A model generated the notes under the pieces. The model made no database searches and was not told where the DNA came from. It was given only the letters and a program-made list of their open reading frames with translations. From Bradyrhizobium sp. ORS 278 (lineage in GTDB: Bacteria; Pseudomonadota; Alphaproteobacteria; Rhizobiales; Xanthobacteraceae), in NCBI RefSeq assembly GCF_000026145.1, contig NC_009445.1:3844001-3908000 (forward strand): 64,000 nt of DNA. The letters run 5' to 3'. The translations under genes and the position numbers were made by a program. Below are positions 1 through 9,306 of the stretch, one piece after another. Position 1 is the first letter of the stretch. The number at the start of each line of letters is the position of its first letter.

Positions 1-424
1 GGAAGCTTCTGATGGTGCGGACGCCGGGCAGGGCGGCAAATTGTCGGAGCTGCCGGCTCATGCCCTCGACCCCCGTCGACACGCATTTCAGCAGGAAGTC
101 AGCGTCGCCGGACAGCCGCCAGCATTGCTGGACCCACGGCAACGGCTTGATCGCCCCCTCGAAAGCCCCCAGGGCCGCCTGGGTCTGGCTGTCGAGCTGA
201 ATCGTCACGAACGAGACCACCTCATAGCCCAGCGCCCGTTCGTCGATGGTGGCCCGGATCGCCTTGATCACGCCGCTGCCGCGCAGCGCGCGCACCCGGC
301 GCAGGCAGTTCGGCTGCGAGATGCCGACGCGGTCGGCGAGCTCGTTGATGCGGATGCGGCCGTCGGCCTGGAGCTCCGCCAGGATCCTGCGGTCGATGAC
401 GTCGACGTCGGGCCGCTCCGCCAT
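1..424 (-). CDS. Lrp/AsnC-family transcriptional regulator (3' end outside window)
   Basis: The reverse strand reads from an ATG at 424 without a stop to the left edge, giving 141 codons of an Lrp/AsnC-type regulator. The N-terminus (MAERPDVDVIDRRILAELQ) leads into the usual winged helix with the ELADRVGISQPNCLRRV recognition helix. A RAM-type ligand-binding domain follows, with the typical phrase on the distance of the residue being read (VQQCWRLSGDADFLLKC). The family usually has 150-165 residues, so only the C-terminal tip is missing. It starts 5 nt after the stop of the TetR gene upstream on the same strand, so the two are probably cotranscribed. Target genes cannot be told from the window. 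Confidence 0.85.
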   Translation of the reverse strand, partial: MAERPDVDVIDRRILAELQADGRIRINELADRVGISQPNCLRRVRALRGSGVIKAIRATIDERALGYEVVSFVTIQLDSQTQAALGAFEGAIKPLPWVQQCWRLSGDADFLLKCVSTGVEGMSRQLRQFAALPGVRTIRSF

Positions 425-429
425 CGCCG

Positions 430-1074
430 CTAGACCTGTGCGTCGGCCGGACCGCCGGCGCCGTTCGGTCGCGAGGTCACGCGGTGCGGCATGACGCCGG
501 ACAGCACGAGCTTCTCATGCGCGGCGATGATGGCGTCCTTCGTGAGGCGACCGCCGGGGCGATACCAGCTGCACAACCCCGTCAGAAGCGCGATGATTGC
601 GAAGGTCGCGACCTGGACGTCGTCGACGTCGAATACGCCCTGCGCCACGCCATCGGCGAGAATCTCCGCCAGCCGCCGCTCATAGGCGCCGCGCAGCGCC
701 ACCACCGCCTGATAGTTGCGCGGCTCGAGGCTGCGCAGCTCGGAATTGGCGATGAAGACTTCGCGCTTGCGGGTCATGTGATAGCTGACATGAAAGGCGA
801 CGAACGCCCTGAGACGCTCGACGGGGCCCTCCTTGTCGTGCAACGCCTGCTCCAGCTCGCTGAGCAGATCGTTGATATGGTCCTGGATCAGCTCGGAGAG
901 CAGCTCCTGCTTGGTGCTGATGTGATTATAAAGGGAGCCAGGCTGGATGCCGACCTCGGCCGCGAGCTGACGCAGGCTCATCGCCTCGTAGCCATGCTCG
1001 AAGATCAGCCGCAGGCCGGCCTTGCGGATGGCCTCCATCGTCGTCGGACCATGCGACCCGATCGTGCGCGCCAT
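430..1074 (-). CDS. TetR/AcrR-family transcriptional regulator
   Basis: This 214-residue protein has a TetR N-terminal helix-turn-helix at about residues 12-58 (LRQLAAEVGIQPGSLYNHIS followed by TKQELL) and an all-helical C-terminal domain of the type found in regulators of acyl-CoA catabolism. It is divergent from the methylcrotonyl-CoA carboxylase operon that starts at 1398, with a 323-bp gap holding an inverted repeat. By position it is the likely local repressor of that leucine-catabolic operon; a TetR-type regulator of leucine degradation is known in other proteobacteria. The Lrp-type gene follows after 5 nt. The effector is unknown; an acyl-CoA intermediate is a reasonable guess. Confidence 0.85.
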   Translation of the reverse strand: MARTIGSHGPTTMEAIRKAGLRLIFEHGYEAMSLRQLAAEVGIQPGSLYNHISTKQELLSELIQDHINDLLSELEQALHDKEGPVERLRAFVAFHVSYHMTRKREVFIANSELRSLEPRNYQAVVALRGAYERRLAEILADGVAQGVFDVDDVQVATFAIIALLTGLCSWYRPGGRLTKDAIIAAHEKLVLSGVMPHRVTSRPNGAGGPADAQV

Positions 1075-1219
1075 GCTAACCTCGCCGGACTGGCCGGAAC
1101 GCGCCGCCGGAGGCGACAGGCGACGCGCGCTCGTTGTCTGAGTACAAAAACACTCGTCTTCTCAACAGGGTCAAGCTTAGCCCCGACTCTACAACAATCC
1201 GCTTGAGAATAGAATTTAA

Positions 1220-1235
1220 AAACGTATGATCGTTT
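1220..1235. promoter_or_regulatory. Candidate TetR operator between tetR and the leucine-degradation operon
   Basis: The sequence AAACG-N6-CGTTT is a perfect 5-bp inverted repeat inside an AT-rich stretch of the divergent intergenic region (1075-1397). This is the only AT-rich part of the gap, so it is also where promoters would be expected. Assignment to the adjacent TetR protein is by position only. Confidence 0.35.
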
Positions 1236-1397
1236 AATTCGAGAACGACGGACGGCGCGAAGAAGCCGCCGGGGACGGGAGGACAGCATGACGGCAGAGA
1301 TGGTACACCCGCCCGTGACGCGGCCTCCCGGGCCGCGGCCGGTCTGAAGCTTGCTCTCACGGCTTTTCCTCGGGCCCAAGCAACGAAGACGCCGATC

Positions 1398-3005
1398 ATG
1401 ACGCTTCATTCGACGATCGATCCTTCATCCGCGGATTTCGCGCGCAACGCCGAGTCCATGCGCGCACTCGTCGCGGACCTCAAGACCAAGCTGGCGCAGG
1501 TCGCCGAAGGCGGCGGCGAGGCGTCGCGCAAACGGCATCTGTCGCGCGGCAAGATGCTGGCACGGCAGCGGGTCGACCTGCTGCTCGATCCCGGCACCGC
1601 GTTTCTGGAGCTGTCGCCGCTGGCGGCGCACGGACTGTATGGCGGCGATGTTCACTCGGCGAGCATTGTCACCGGCATCGGCCGTATCGCGGGCCGTGAG
1701 TGCGTCATCGTCGCCAATGACGCGACCATCAAGGGCGGCACCTACTACCCGATGACGGTGAAGAAGCATCTGCGCGCCCAGGACATCGCGCGGCAGAACA
1801 ATCTGCCCTGCGTCTACATGGTCGATTCTGGCGGCGCCTTCCTGCCGCTGCAGGACGAGATCTTTCCCGACGAGCGGCATTTCGGCCGCATCTTCTACAA
1901 CCAGGCGCAGATGTCGGCCATTGGAATCCCGCAGATCGCGGTCGTGATGGGCTCGTGCACGGCCGGCGGCGCCTATGTGCCGGCGATGTCGGACGAGAGC
2001 ATCATCGTGCGCAATCAGGGCACGATCTTCCTCGGGGGGCCGCCGCTGGTGAAGGCGGCGACCGGCGAGGTCGTCAGCGCCGAGGAGCTCGGCGGCGCCG
2101 ATGTGCATTCGCGACAGTCGGGCGTCACCGATCACTACGCGCAGAACGACGCACATGCGATCGGCATCGCGCGCCGCGTCGTCGGCACGTTGAAGCCGCC
2201 GGGCGCGCGCACCGTGCTGAACATGCGCGCCGTCCGCGAGCCGCGTTATGCCGCGGAGGAGATCTATGGGGTGGTGCCAGCAGACGGCCGCAAGCCGTTC
2301 GACGTCCGCGACATCATTGCGCGTGTGGTCGACGGCTCGGAGTTCGACGAATTCAAGAAGCTCTACGGCCAGACGCTGGTGTGCGGCTTCGCCCACATCT
2401 TCGGCTACCCCGTCGGCATCATCGCTAATAATGGCATCCTGTTCAGCGAGAGCTCGTTGAAGGGCGCGCACTTCATCGAGCTGTGCTGCCAGCGCAACAT
2501 TCCGCTGGTGTTCCTGCAGAACATCACCGGCTTCATGGTCGGCAAGAAATATGAGGCCGGCGGCATCGCGCGCGACGGCGCCAAGCTGGTGACCGCGGTG
2601 GCGACCGCCTCTGTGCCGAAATTCACCGTCGTGATCGGCGGCTCCTATGGCGCCGGCAATTACGGCATGTGCGGCCGCGCCTACGCGCCGCGCTTCCTCT
2701 GGATGTGGCCAAATGCGCGCATCTCGGTCATGGGCGGCGAGCAGGCCGCGATGGTGCTGAGCCAGGTCCGCCGCGACGGCATCGAGGCCAAGGGTGAGAG
2801 CTGGCCGGCGGAAGAGGAAGAGAAATTCCGCGCGCCCATCCGCGAGCAATACGAGGCGCAGGGCAATCCATACTATGCGACCGCGCGGCTTTGGGATGAC
2901 GGCGTGATCGATCCCGCCGACACCCGCCTCGTGCTCGGGCTCGGATTATCTGCCGCCGCCAATGCCCCGGTCGAGCCGACCAAGTTCGGCCTGTTCAGGA
3001 TGTGA
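1398..3005 (+). CDS. liuB: Methylcrotonyl-CoA carboxylase, carboxyltransferase (beta) subunit
   Basis: This 535-residue protein is a biotin-dependent carboxyltransferase of the MCC-beta type. It moves CO2 from carboxybiotin to 3-methylcrotonyl-CoA in leucine degradation. The N-terminal crotonase-fold half carries [12 protein letters not shown] and the oxyanion-hole stretch [17 protein letters not shown]; the second half carries [20 protein letters not shown] and [16 protein letters not shown], all characteristic of MCC-beta rather than of propionyl-CoA carboxylase. The length fits the family. It is followed after 2 nt by the biotin-carrying subunit and then by HMG-CoA lyase, which settles the substrate assignment. 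Isovaleryl-CoA dehydrogenase and methylglutaconyl-CoA hydratase are not in the window. Confidence 0.93.
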   Translation: MTLHSTIDPSSADFARNAESMRALVADLKTKLAQVAEGGGEASRKRHLSRGKMLARQRVDLLLDPGTAFLELSPLAAHGLYGGDVHSASIVTGIGRIAGRECVIVANDATIKGGTYYPMTVKKHLRAQDIARQNNLPCVYMVDSGGAFLPLQDEIFPDERHFGRIFYNQAQMSAIGIPQIAVVMGSCTAGGAYVPAMSDESIIVRNQGTIFLGGPPLVKAATGEVVSAEELGGADVHSRQSGVTDHYAQNDAHAIGIARRVVGTLKPPGARTVLNMRAVREPRYAAEEIYGVVPADGRKPFDVRDIIARVVDGSEFDEFKKLYGQTLVCGFAHIFGYPVGIIANNGILFSESSLKGAHFIELCCQRNIPLVFLQNITGFMVGKKYEAGGIARDGAKLVTAVATASVPKFTVVIGGSYGAGNYGMCGRAYAPRFLWMWPNARISVMGGEQAAMVLSQVRRDGIEAKGESWPAEEEEKFRAPIREQYEAQGNPYYATARLWDDGVIDPADTRLVLGLGLSAAANAPVEPTKFGLFRM

Positions 3006-3007
3006 TC

Positions 3008-5014
3008 ATGGCTCGTCCCGGATTGTATCGCCGTTTCCGCAAGCTCCTGATCGCCAACCGTGGAGAGATCGCCGTGCGCGTCATCCGTACCGCGCGCGCG
3101 ATGGGATTGAAGACCGTCGCGGTCCATTCGGAGGCGGACCGCAATGCGCTTCACGTCGCGTTGGCCGACGAGGCCGTGCTGCTCGGGCCGGCGCGCGCCC
3201 GCGATTCCTATCTCAATATCGAGCGGCTGATCGAGGCCGCGAAGGCGACCGGCGCCGAGGCTGTCCATCCCGGTTACGGCTTCCTGTCCGAAAGCGCCGA
3301 GTTCGCGCAGGCCTGTCTCGATGCGGGGCTGGTGTTCGTCGGTCCGACCGCGGCGATGATCACCGCGATGGGCTCGAAGTCCGGCTCCAAATTCCTGATG
3401 GAGCAGGCCGGCGTGCCGCTGGTGCCTGGCTATCACGGCGAGGCGCAGGACGAGGCGACCCTCGCCAATGAAGCGGCACGGATCGGCTATCCCGTGCTGA
3501 TCAAGGCCTCCGCCGGCGGCGGTGGCCGCGGCATGCGCGTAGTCAATGCGGCCGGCGATCTAGCAGACGCCGTCATCAGCGCCAAACGCGAGGCCAAGGC
3601 AGCCTTCGGCGACGACCGCGTGCTGATCGAGAAATTCGTCCAGAATCCGCGCCACATCGAGGTGCAGATCATCGGCGATAGCCATGGCAATCTGGTGTCG
3701 CTGTTCGAGCGCGAATGCACACTGCAGCGCCGGCACCAAAAGGTGATCGAGGAGGCGCCGTCGCCGACCTTGTCGCCAGCGCAACGCGAGACGGTCTGCG
3801 CGGCCGCACGCCGCGCGGCGGGGGCCGTGAACTATGTCGGCGCCGGCACGATCGAGTTCGTCTCCGACGGGCGCGACGTGTTCTTCATCGAGATGAACAC
3901 GCGCCTGCAGGTCGAGCATCCCGTCACCGAGCTGATCACCGGCGTCGATCTCGTCGAATGGCAGCTCCGCGTCGCGTTCGGCGAGCAGTTGCCGCTGAAG
4001 CAGGGCCAGATCGAGCTCAATGGTCACGCCATCGAGGCGCGGGTTTATGCCGAGAATCCCGCTAAGAACTTCATGCCCTCGGTCGGCACCATCACGACCT
4101 GGCGGACGCCGGCGGAGACCGGTGGCCTGCGCATCGATGCCGGCTATCGCGAACGCGATGCCGTCTCGCCTTACTACGACGCGATGCTCGCGAAGATGAT
4201 CGCCTGGGCGCCGACCCGCGAGGTCGCGATCGAGCGGCTCAATCGCGGCCTGGAGGACACCGACGTCCGTGGCATCGTCAGCAACATCCCGTTCCTATCA
4301 GCGCTGCTGACGCATCCGGACGTCCAGGCAAATGCGATCGATACCGGCTTCATCGAGCGCCATCTGTCGCTGCTGACGCAGTCGGGCGCAGTTGCCGGCG
4401 ATGTCGAACTGTGCGCCGCAGTGGCGGCTATCCTGATCGATGAGCAGATGGCGGCAGCGAACGAGCAGGGCTCGCCGTGGCGATCGTCCGGCTGGATGCC
4501 GGTGGGCTTGCGGCAGCGGGTGTTCTCGTTCCGCCAGGGCGTGGGGGCAGAACCGCAGACAGTGACGCTGGCTTATGGTCCGGACGTACAGACAGTGACG
4601 ATCGAGGATCGTGTGACGTCGTTTGCGGCCAATCCGACCGAGAATGGTGGCTTCGACCTTGTGCGCGACGGCATCAAGTCCCATGTGGTGGCCGTCATCG
4701 AGGGTCACGAGCTGTATCTGCGCACCCGCAACGGCCGGTTTGATCTACACTGGATCGATCCGTTCGGCGGGGACGATGAGGAGCAAGGGGGCGAGGACAA
4801 GATCGTCGCTCCGTTGCCCGGCACCGTGGTAGCTTTGTTAGCGCAGGAAGGCGCCGTTCTGGAGAAGGGAGCTGCGATCCTCACACTCGAAGTGATGAAG
4901 ATGGAGCAGACCCTGCGCGCGCCATTCGCGGGGGTGCTCAAGGCGATCAAGTGCAAGGTCGGCGACATCGTGCAGGAAGGCGTCGAACTGGCGGAAGTCG
5001 AACCCTCCGCCTGA
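3008..5014 (+). CDS. liuD: Methylcrotonyl-CoA carboxylase, biotin carboxylase/biotin carrier (alpha) subunit
   Basis: This 668-residue protein combines biotin carboxylase and biotin carrier. It begins with the biotin-carboxylase signature RKLLIANRGEIAVRVIRTA, has the ATP-grasp glycine loop KASAGGGGRGMR at about 166-177, the HIEVQI and EMNTRLQVEHPVTE motifs, and ends with a biotinyl domain whose EVMKMEQ puts the biotinylated lysine near residue 631. The ATG at 3008 is preferred, 2 nt after the stop of the beta subunit; a GTG at 3002 overlapping that stop is possible. Together with the beta subunit it carboxylates 3-methylcrotonyl-CoA in the cytoplasm. Confidence 0.93.
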   Translation: MARPGLYRRFRKLLIANRGEIAVRVIRTARAMGLKTVAVHSEADRNALHVALADEAVLLGPARARDSYLNIERLIEAAKATGAEAVHPGYGFLSESAEFAQACLDAGLVFVGPTAAMITAMGSKSGSKFLMEQAGVPLVPGYHGEAQDEATLANEAARIGYPVLIKASAGGGGRGMRVVNAAGDLADAVISAKREAKAAFGDDRVLIEKFVQNPRHIEVQIIGDSHGNLVSLFERECTLQRRHQKVIEEAPSPTLSPAQRETVCAAARRAAGAVNYVGAGTIEFVSDGRDVFFIEMNTRLQVEHPVTELITGVDLVEWQLRVAFGEQLPLKQGQIELNGHAIEARVYAENPAKNFMPSVGTITTWRTPAETGGLRIDAGYRERDAVSPYYDAMLAKMIAWAPTREVAIERLNRGLEDTDVRGIVSNIPFLSALLTHPDVQANAIDTGFIERHLSLLTQSGAVAGDVELCAAVAAILIDEQMAAANEQGSPWRSSGWMPVGLRQRVFSFRQGVGAEPQTVTLAYGPDVQTVTIEDRVTSFAANPTENGGFDLVRDGIKSHVVAVIEGHELYLRTRNGRFDLHWIDPFGGDDEEQGGEDKIVAPLPGTVVALLAQEGAVLEKGAAILTLEVMKMEQTLRAPFAGVLKAIKCKVGDIVQEGVELAEVEPSA

Positions 5015-5037
5015 TCCTCCAACTCATAGAGGTCAGC

Positions 5038-5952
5038 ATGAGCGAGAGCGTGCGCATCATCGAAATGGGCCCGCGCGACGGCCTGCAGAACGAGAAGACG
5101 TCCGTCAGTGTCGCCGACCGCATCGCCTTCGTCCGCGCGCTGGTCGACGCCGGCCTGACCACCGTCGAGGTCGGCGCCTTCGTCTCGCCCAAGGCGATCC
5201 CGCAGATGGTGGGGTCCGACGAGGTGATGCGCAGCGTCGCCGCGCTGCCCGGCGAGTTCCACGTCCTCGTGCCCAACGTGAAGGGCTACGAGGCCGCGCA
5301 TGCCGCGGGTGCCAAGGTGATCTCGGTGTTCACTGCCGCCTCCGAGAGCTTTTCCCGCGCCAACATCAACTGTTCGATCGAAGAGTCGCTGGAGCGGTTC
5401 AAGCCGGTGGTGGCGCACGCGAAGACCGACGGCATCAAGGTGCGCGGCTACGTCTCCTGCGTGCTCGGCTGTCCCTATGAGGGCGAGATCAAGCCGCAAG
5501 CGGTGGCCGATGTCGCCAAGGCGCTGTGGAACCTCGGCTGCTACGAGGTGTCGCTGGGCGACACGATCGGCGTCGGCACGCCCGTGAAGGCCAAGCAGAT
5601 GCTGCGCGCGGTCTGCGACGACGTGCCGGTGTCGCATCTGGCGATGCACTTTCACGACACCTATGGCCAGGCGCTCGCCAACCTCTATGCCGGGATGGAG
5701 GAGGGCGTTCGCGTCATCGATGCCGCCGCCGGTGGCCTTGGCGGCTGTCCGTTTGCACCGGGCGCGACCGGCAATGTCGCGACCGAGGATGTCGTCTACA
5801 TGCTCGAGGGCATGGGCATCCGGACCGGCGTCGACATGACCGGACTCCTGGCAGCCACCAATGAGATCAGCCGGCTGATCGGGCGTCCGCCGGTCAGCCG
5901 CGTCGCCGCGGCGCTGAATGCGAAGAACAGGCGAGTAGCGAATGGCGAGTAG
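5038..5952 (+). CDS. liuE: Hydroxymethylglutaryl-CoA lyase
   Basis: This 304-residue enzyme splits HMG-CoA into acetoacetate and acetyl-CoA, the last step of leucine degradation. It shows the family's EMGPRDGLQNE start (about 8-18), the metal-binding HFHDTYGQAL region, and the catalytic-cysteine loop GLGGCPFAPGATGN with the cysteine near residue 237. An AGAGG ribosome site precedes the ATG at 5038, 23 nt after the carboxylase gene, so this is the third gene of the operon. The last codons (RRVANGE) lie inside a palindromic repeat that begins at 5938, so the C-terminal tail may have been replaced or extended by the repeat. Confidence 0.93.
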   Translation: MSESVRIIEMGPRDGLQNEKTSVSVADRIAFVRALVDAGLTTVEVGAFVSPKAIPQMVGSDEVMRSVAALPGEFHVLVPNVKGYEAAHAAGAKVISVFTAASESFSRANINCSIEESLERFKPVVAHAKTDGIKVRGYVSCVLGCPYEGEIKPQAVADVAKALWNLGCYEVSLGDTIGVGTPVKAKQMLRAVCDDVPVSHLAMHFHDTYGQALANLYAGMEEGVRVIDAAAGGLGGCPFAPGATGNVATEDVVYMLEGMGIRTGVDMTGLLAATNEISRLIGRPPVSRVAAALNAKNRRVANGE

Positions 5953-6008
5953 CGAATAGGGGCCTGCCCCCTCGCCAATCTATTCGCTACTCCCTATTCG
6001 CCATTCGC
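5938..6008. repeat. Imperfect inverted repeat between convergent genes, probable terminator
   Basis: The left arm (5938-5959) pairs with 5980-6008, except that the right arm has a 7-nt insertion. The unit GCGAATAG recurs several times in both orientations. It lies between the convergent HMG-CoA lyase gene and the TRAP permease gene and includes the lyase stop codon. It could act as a bidirectional terminator, but no T-tract follows. This kind of repeat resembles the small dispersed palindromes of Bradyrhizobiaceae. Confidence 0.55.
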
Positions 6009-6016
6009 CAGCCGTG

Positions 6017-7375
6017 TCAGCGGCTCAGATCCGGTCCCATCACGAGGTTCGGCAGGCCGGTCGAGATCTGGGGAACGAAGCAGAGCAGCAGAACCGCGGC
6101 CATCATCAGGAGCACGAATGGTAGCGTGCCCCAGATCACGTCGCGCAGCGGGATGTCCGGCGCGACGTTGCGGATGACGAAGATGTTCAGCCCCACCGGC
6201 GGGTGGATCAGGCCCATCTCCATTACGATCGTCATGACGACGCCGAACCAGATGATGTCGAAATTCGCCGCCCGCAGCGGCGGCAGGATGATCGGGGCGG
6301 TCATCAGGATGATCGAGACCGGCGGCAGGAAGAAGCCGAGCACGACCACCATCAGCAGGATCGCGAACAGCAGCTCCCAGCGCGGCAGGTGCATCGCCAC
6401 GATCGACTCGGCAACCGACTGGGAGATGTGCAGATAGCTCATCACATAGGAGTAGAGCAGCGACATGCCGATGATCAGCATCAGCATCGTCGATTCCCGC
6501 AGCGTCGCCCGCATGATCGGCGCCAGATCGCTCGGGGTCCACACCCGGTAGATGATCGCGATCAGCACCAACGCCAGTATGCCGCCGAGGCCCGCCGTCT
6601 CCGACGGCGTGGCGAAGCCGCCATACAGCGCGACCATCACGCCGGTCAGCAGCAGCACGAAGGGAATCACGCGCGGCAGCACCGAGAAGCGCTGCGCCAT
6701 GGTGAAATCGTCCTTGGTCAGGATGTCCGACCAGGCGCCCGACTTCTCATAGGCGGCCTTGGCTTGCGCGTATTCCTGACGGAAGCGCACCACGGCGTAA
6801 ACGCCGAACAGCGTGACCAGCAGCAGGCCCGGGCCGATGCCGGCGAGGAACAGCCGTCCGAGCGACTTCTCGGCCGCGATCGCGAACAGGATCATCGTGA
6901 TCGACGGCGGCAGGAGGATGCCGAGCGTGCCGCCGGCGGCGATGATGCCAGCCGCGAAGCCGCCGGAATAGCCGCGCTTGCGCATCTCGGGAATGCCGGC
7001 GGAGCCGATCGCCGAGCAGGTTGCCGGCGACGATCCGGCCATCGCCGCGAACAGAGCGCAGGCGAACACATTGGCGACGCCAAGACCGCCGGGCACACGG
7101 TGCAGCCACGCATGCAGCGCCGAGTACAGATCCTGGCCGGCGCGCGAGCGGCCGATCGCTGCGCCCTTGAGGATGAACAGCGGGATCGACAGCAGCGTGA
7201 TCGACGCCATCTCCTCGTAGACATTCTGCGTCACCGTATCGAGCGAGGCGGTTGGCATGTAGATCGCCATGAACACCACGGCGACCGCGCCGAGCGCGAA
7301 CGCGATCGGCATGCCCGCGAACATCGCAAACAGGGTGGACAGCCCGTAAGCGATTCCAATTCCAAATACGCTCAT
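6017..7375 (-). CDS. dctM: TRAP transporter large permease subunit (DctM family)
   Basis: This 452-residue inner-membrane protein is made almost entirely of hydrophobic helices and is the ion-coupled channel subunit of a TRAP transporter. Family features include the N-terminal GLSTLFAMFAGMPIAFALG segment, the AGSSPATCSAIGSAGIPEM stretch and IIAAGGTLGILLPPSITMI. The ATG at 7375 overlaps the stop of the small permease gene by 4 nt (ATGA), a hallmark of translational coupling. Substrate cannot be inferred; the adjacent leucine-catabolic genes hint at an organic or branched acid, but that is only proximity. Confidence 0.9.
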   Translation of the reverse strand: MSVFGIGIAYGLSTLFAMFAGMPIAFALGAVAVVFMAIYMPTASLDTVTQNVYEEMASITLLSIPLFILKGAAIGRSRAGQDLYSALHAWLHRVPGGLGVANVFACALFAAMAGSSPATCSAIGSAGIPEMRKRGYSGGFAAGIIAAGGTLGILLPPSITMILFAIAAEKSLGRLFLAGIGPGLLLVTLFGVYAVVRFRQEYAQAKAAYEKSGAWSDILTKDDFTMAQRFSVLPRVIPFVLLLTGVMVALYGGFATPSETAGLGGILALVLIAIIYRVWTPSDLAPIMRATLRESTMLMLIIGMSLLYSYVMSYLHISQSVAESIVAMHLPRWELLFAILLMVVVLGFFLPPVSIILMTAPIILPPLRAANFDIIWFGVVMTIVMEMGLIHPPVGLNIFVIRNVAPDIPLRDVIWGTLPFVLLMMAAVLLLCFVPQISTGLPNLVMGPDLSR

Positions 7376-7917
7376 CGACGCGCTCCGGAGAGCGGCGACA
7401 GGATCTGCAGCAGCATCTGAATACACAGCAGGGTCATGCCGGCAGCCATCAAGCCGTAGGGAATGGCGAGCGGCGGCGACCACATCGAGTTGGACACCTG
7501 ACCGTCCTCGAACGCCTCATGGGTGAGGGTCCAGGACTTCCAGGTGAAGAAGGCGCAGAACAAGAAGCTGGCAACGTCGACCAGCCAGAGCCGGATTCGG
7601 TTCGCCGTCGGCGACATCAGGCCGACGAAGGCCTCGATGCTGACATGGCCACGATGCTCCTGCACATAGGCGGTGGTCATGAAGGTGGCGCCGACGAGGA
7701 GGAACACGGCCGCTTCATCCTGCCAGTAATTGGCGGCCTTGAAGAGCGCACGGCCCGCGACGCTGTAGCTGAGGATGACGCAGGCCGCGATCAGAGCGAT
7801 CGCGGCGAACACCACGATGATGCTGTTGAGCGCGGAGATCACACGCTGAACCGGCGCCAGCGGTCCGCTGGCGCCGGTGGTCGGCGTGGCCTCACTGTCG
7901 GAGACGGGTACGTGCAT
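7372..7917 (-). CDS. dctQ: TRAP transporter small permease subunit (DctQ family)
   Basis: This 181-residue protein has four hydrophobic helices and the NYWQDEAAVFLLVGATFM pattern of DctQ proteins. DctQ links the periplasmic binding protein to the large permease. The ATG at 7917 lies 3 nt after the stop of the binding-protein gene; an in-frame TTG directly upstream is less likely. The order P-Q-M with tight spacing shows one operon. Confidence 0.88.
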   Translation of the reverse strand: MHVPVSDSEATPTTGASGPLAPVQRVISALNSIIVVFAAIALIAACVILSYSVAGRALFKAANYWQDEAAVFLLVGATFMTTAYVQEHRGHVSIEAFVGLMSPTANRIRLWLVDVASFLFCAFFTWKSWTLTHEAFEDGQVSNSMWSPPLAIPYGLMAAGMTLLCIQMLLQILSPLSGARR

Positions 7918-7920
7918 CAA

Positions 7921-8943
7921 TCAGGCCGCGACATCGGAGGCGAGCTTGAGGAGCTTCGCGCAATTCGCAGACTTTCCGCCATAGTCCTTCCAGGCGGTGT
8001 CTCGGGCAATGTCTCGCCATTTGTTGACGATCTCGACATCGAGCTCCACCACCTTGGCGCCGGCCTTTTCGTAGACCTTGGCGACCTCGATGTCGTCCTC
8101 CTGTGCGCCCTTGCGTCCGAACGCCTCCATCTCCGCGCCGACCGTCATCAGGATGTCCTGCTGGTTCTTCGGCAACTTGTCGAACGAGGCCTTCGACATC
8201 ATCAGCGGCTCGAGCATGAACCAGTACGACGCCTTGGCGCCGGAGGTCAGCGCCTTGGCCACCTCCTCGAGACGGAACGAGATCAGGCTGGTCGACGAGG
8301 TGAGGCCGGCGTCGCAGGCGCCGGTCTGCATCGCGGTATAGATTTCATTGGATGGCACGGAGAGCACGGACGCGCCCGCGGTCTGCAGCACCATGTCCAT
8401 CTCGCGCGAGCCGCCGCGCACCTTCATGCCCTTGGCATCGTCTGGGGTCAGCAACGGACGCGAGCGGCTGGCGACGCCGCCCGCCTGCCAGACCCAGGTG
8501 AGCAGGATGATGCCCTTGTCTGCGAGGAAGTCGCTCAGCGCCTTGCCGACCGGCTCGTTCTTCCAGCGCATGCCCTGGTCGTAGGTGGTCACGAGTCCCG
8601 GCATCAGTCCGATGTTGGTCTCCGGAAGCTCGCCGCCAGCGTAGGGCATCGGATACAGACTGATGTCGAGCGCGCCTTTCCGCATCGCCGAAAACTGTGC
8701 CACCGTCTTGATCAGTGACGAGTTGGGATAGATCTCGGCGGCAATCTCGCCGCCTGAGCGCTTGGACACTTCCTCGGCGAACACCCGGCACAGCCGGTCG
8801 CGGAAGTCGCCCTTGTCGATGGTCCCACCGGGGAACTGGTGGGAGATTTTCAGCGTCGTTGCCGCATGGGCCGTGCCGGTTCCGAACCGCAGAATGGCAG
8901 GCGCAGCAAGCGCGGAGGCGATGACGTGACGGCGTGAAAGCAT
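7921..8943 (-). CDS. dctP: TRAP transporter substrate-binding protein (DctP family)
   Basis: This 340-residue periplasmic solute receptor begins with a twin-arginine-like signal (MLSRRHVIASALAAPAILRF, cleavage probably after AHA). The mature part has the DctP pattern LKISHQFPGGT, then KGALDISLYPMPY and GMKVRGGSREMD, where the conserved arginine normally binds the ligand carboxylate. The ATG at 8943 is chosen because AGGGGA precedes it at the right distance. Longer upstream in-frame starts would destroy the signal peptide. It heads the dctPQM operon. The ligand is unknown. Confidence 0.9.
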   Translation of the reverse strand: MLSRRHVIASALAAPAILRFGTGTAHAATTLKISHQFPGGTIDKGDFRDRLCRVFAEEVSKRSGGEIAAEIYPNSSLIKTVAQFSAMRKGALDISLYPMPYAGGELPETNIGLMPGLVTTYDQGMRWKNEPVGKALSDFLADKGIILLTWVWQAGGVASRSRPLLTPDDAKGMKVRGGSREMDMVLQTAGASVLSVPSNEIYTAMQTGACDAGLTSSTSLISFRLEEVAKALTSGAKASYWFMLEPLMMSKASFDKLPKNQQDILMTVGAEMEAFGRKGAQEDDIEVAKVYEKAGAKVVELDVEIVNKWRDIARDTAWKDYGGKSANCAKLLKLASDVAA

Positions 8944-9306
8944 GAGATTTCCCCTGGACAACTCTGGGTTGGGTTCCCGACCCTGGTTCGCTGGCATTAT
9001 CGATACGAGCCAATCTGCCGGGTTACCTCTAGCCGAACTCGACAGTCCGTTCGAGGTGAAATGCAAGAGAAGCGGCATATTGCTGCAACGCAACTGTCAC
9101 GATCTGAATCCCTTGCGGCGGTTGTACTAACATCGGTCTGCCGGGGCGAAATTGTGTCGACCGTTCAAACACCGCAGAACACGATTCAAATTTGATCGAC
9201 AAAAATTATTTCGCTGGTCCGTAACAACGGAGCTGTACGCAGCGTCGAGATCAGGGAGCGGCGCATTGATCGCCGTCCAACCCCGCACCTCGAAGGAGCG
9301 ATCACC
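8944..9306. other. Divergent intergenic region, dctP / MXKDX gene
   Basis: These 363 bases hold the promoters of the TRAP operon (minus strand) and of the MXKDX gene (plus strand). No credible gene was seen. The part from 9130 to 9230 is AT-rich compared with its surroundings. The only suggestive motif is GTAAC-N17-CGTC at 9221-9246, about 60 nt before the MXKDX start. It loosely resembles alphaproteobacterial ECF sigma promoters (GTAAC plus CGTC or CGAA), with a spacing that is not exact. Confidence 0.3.
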
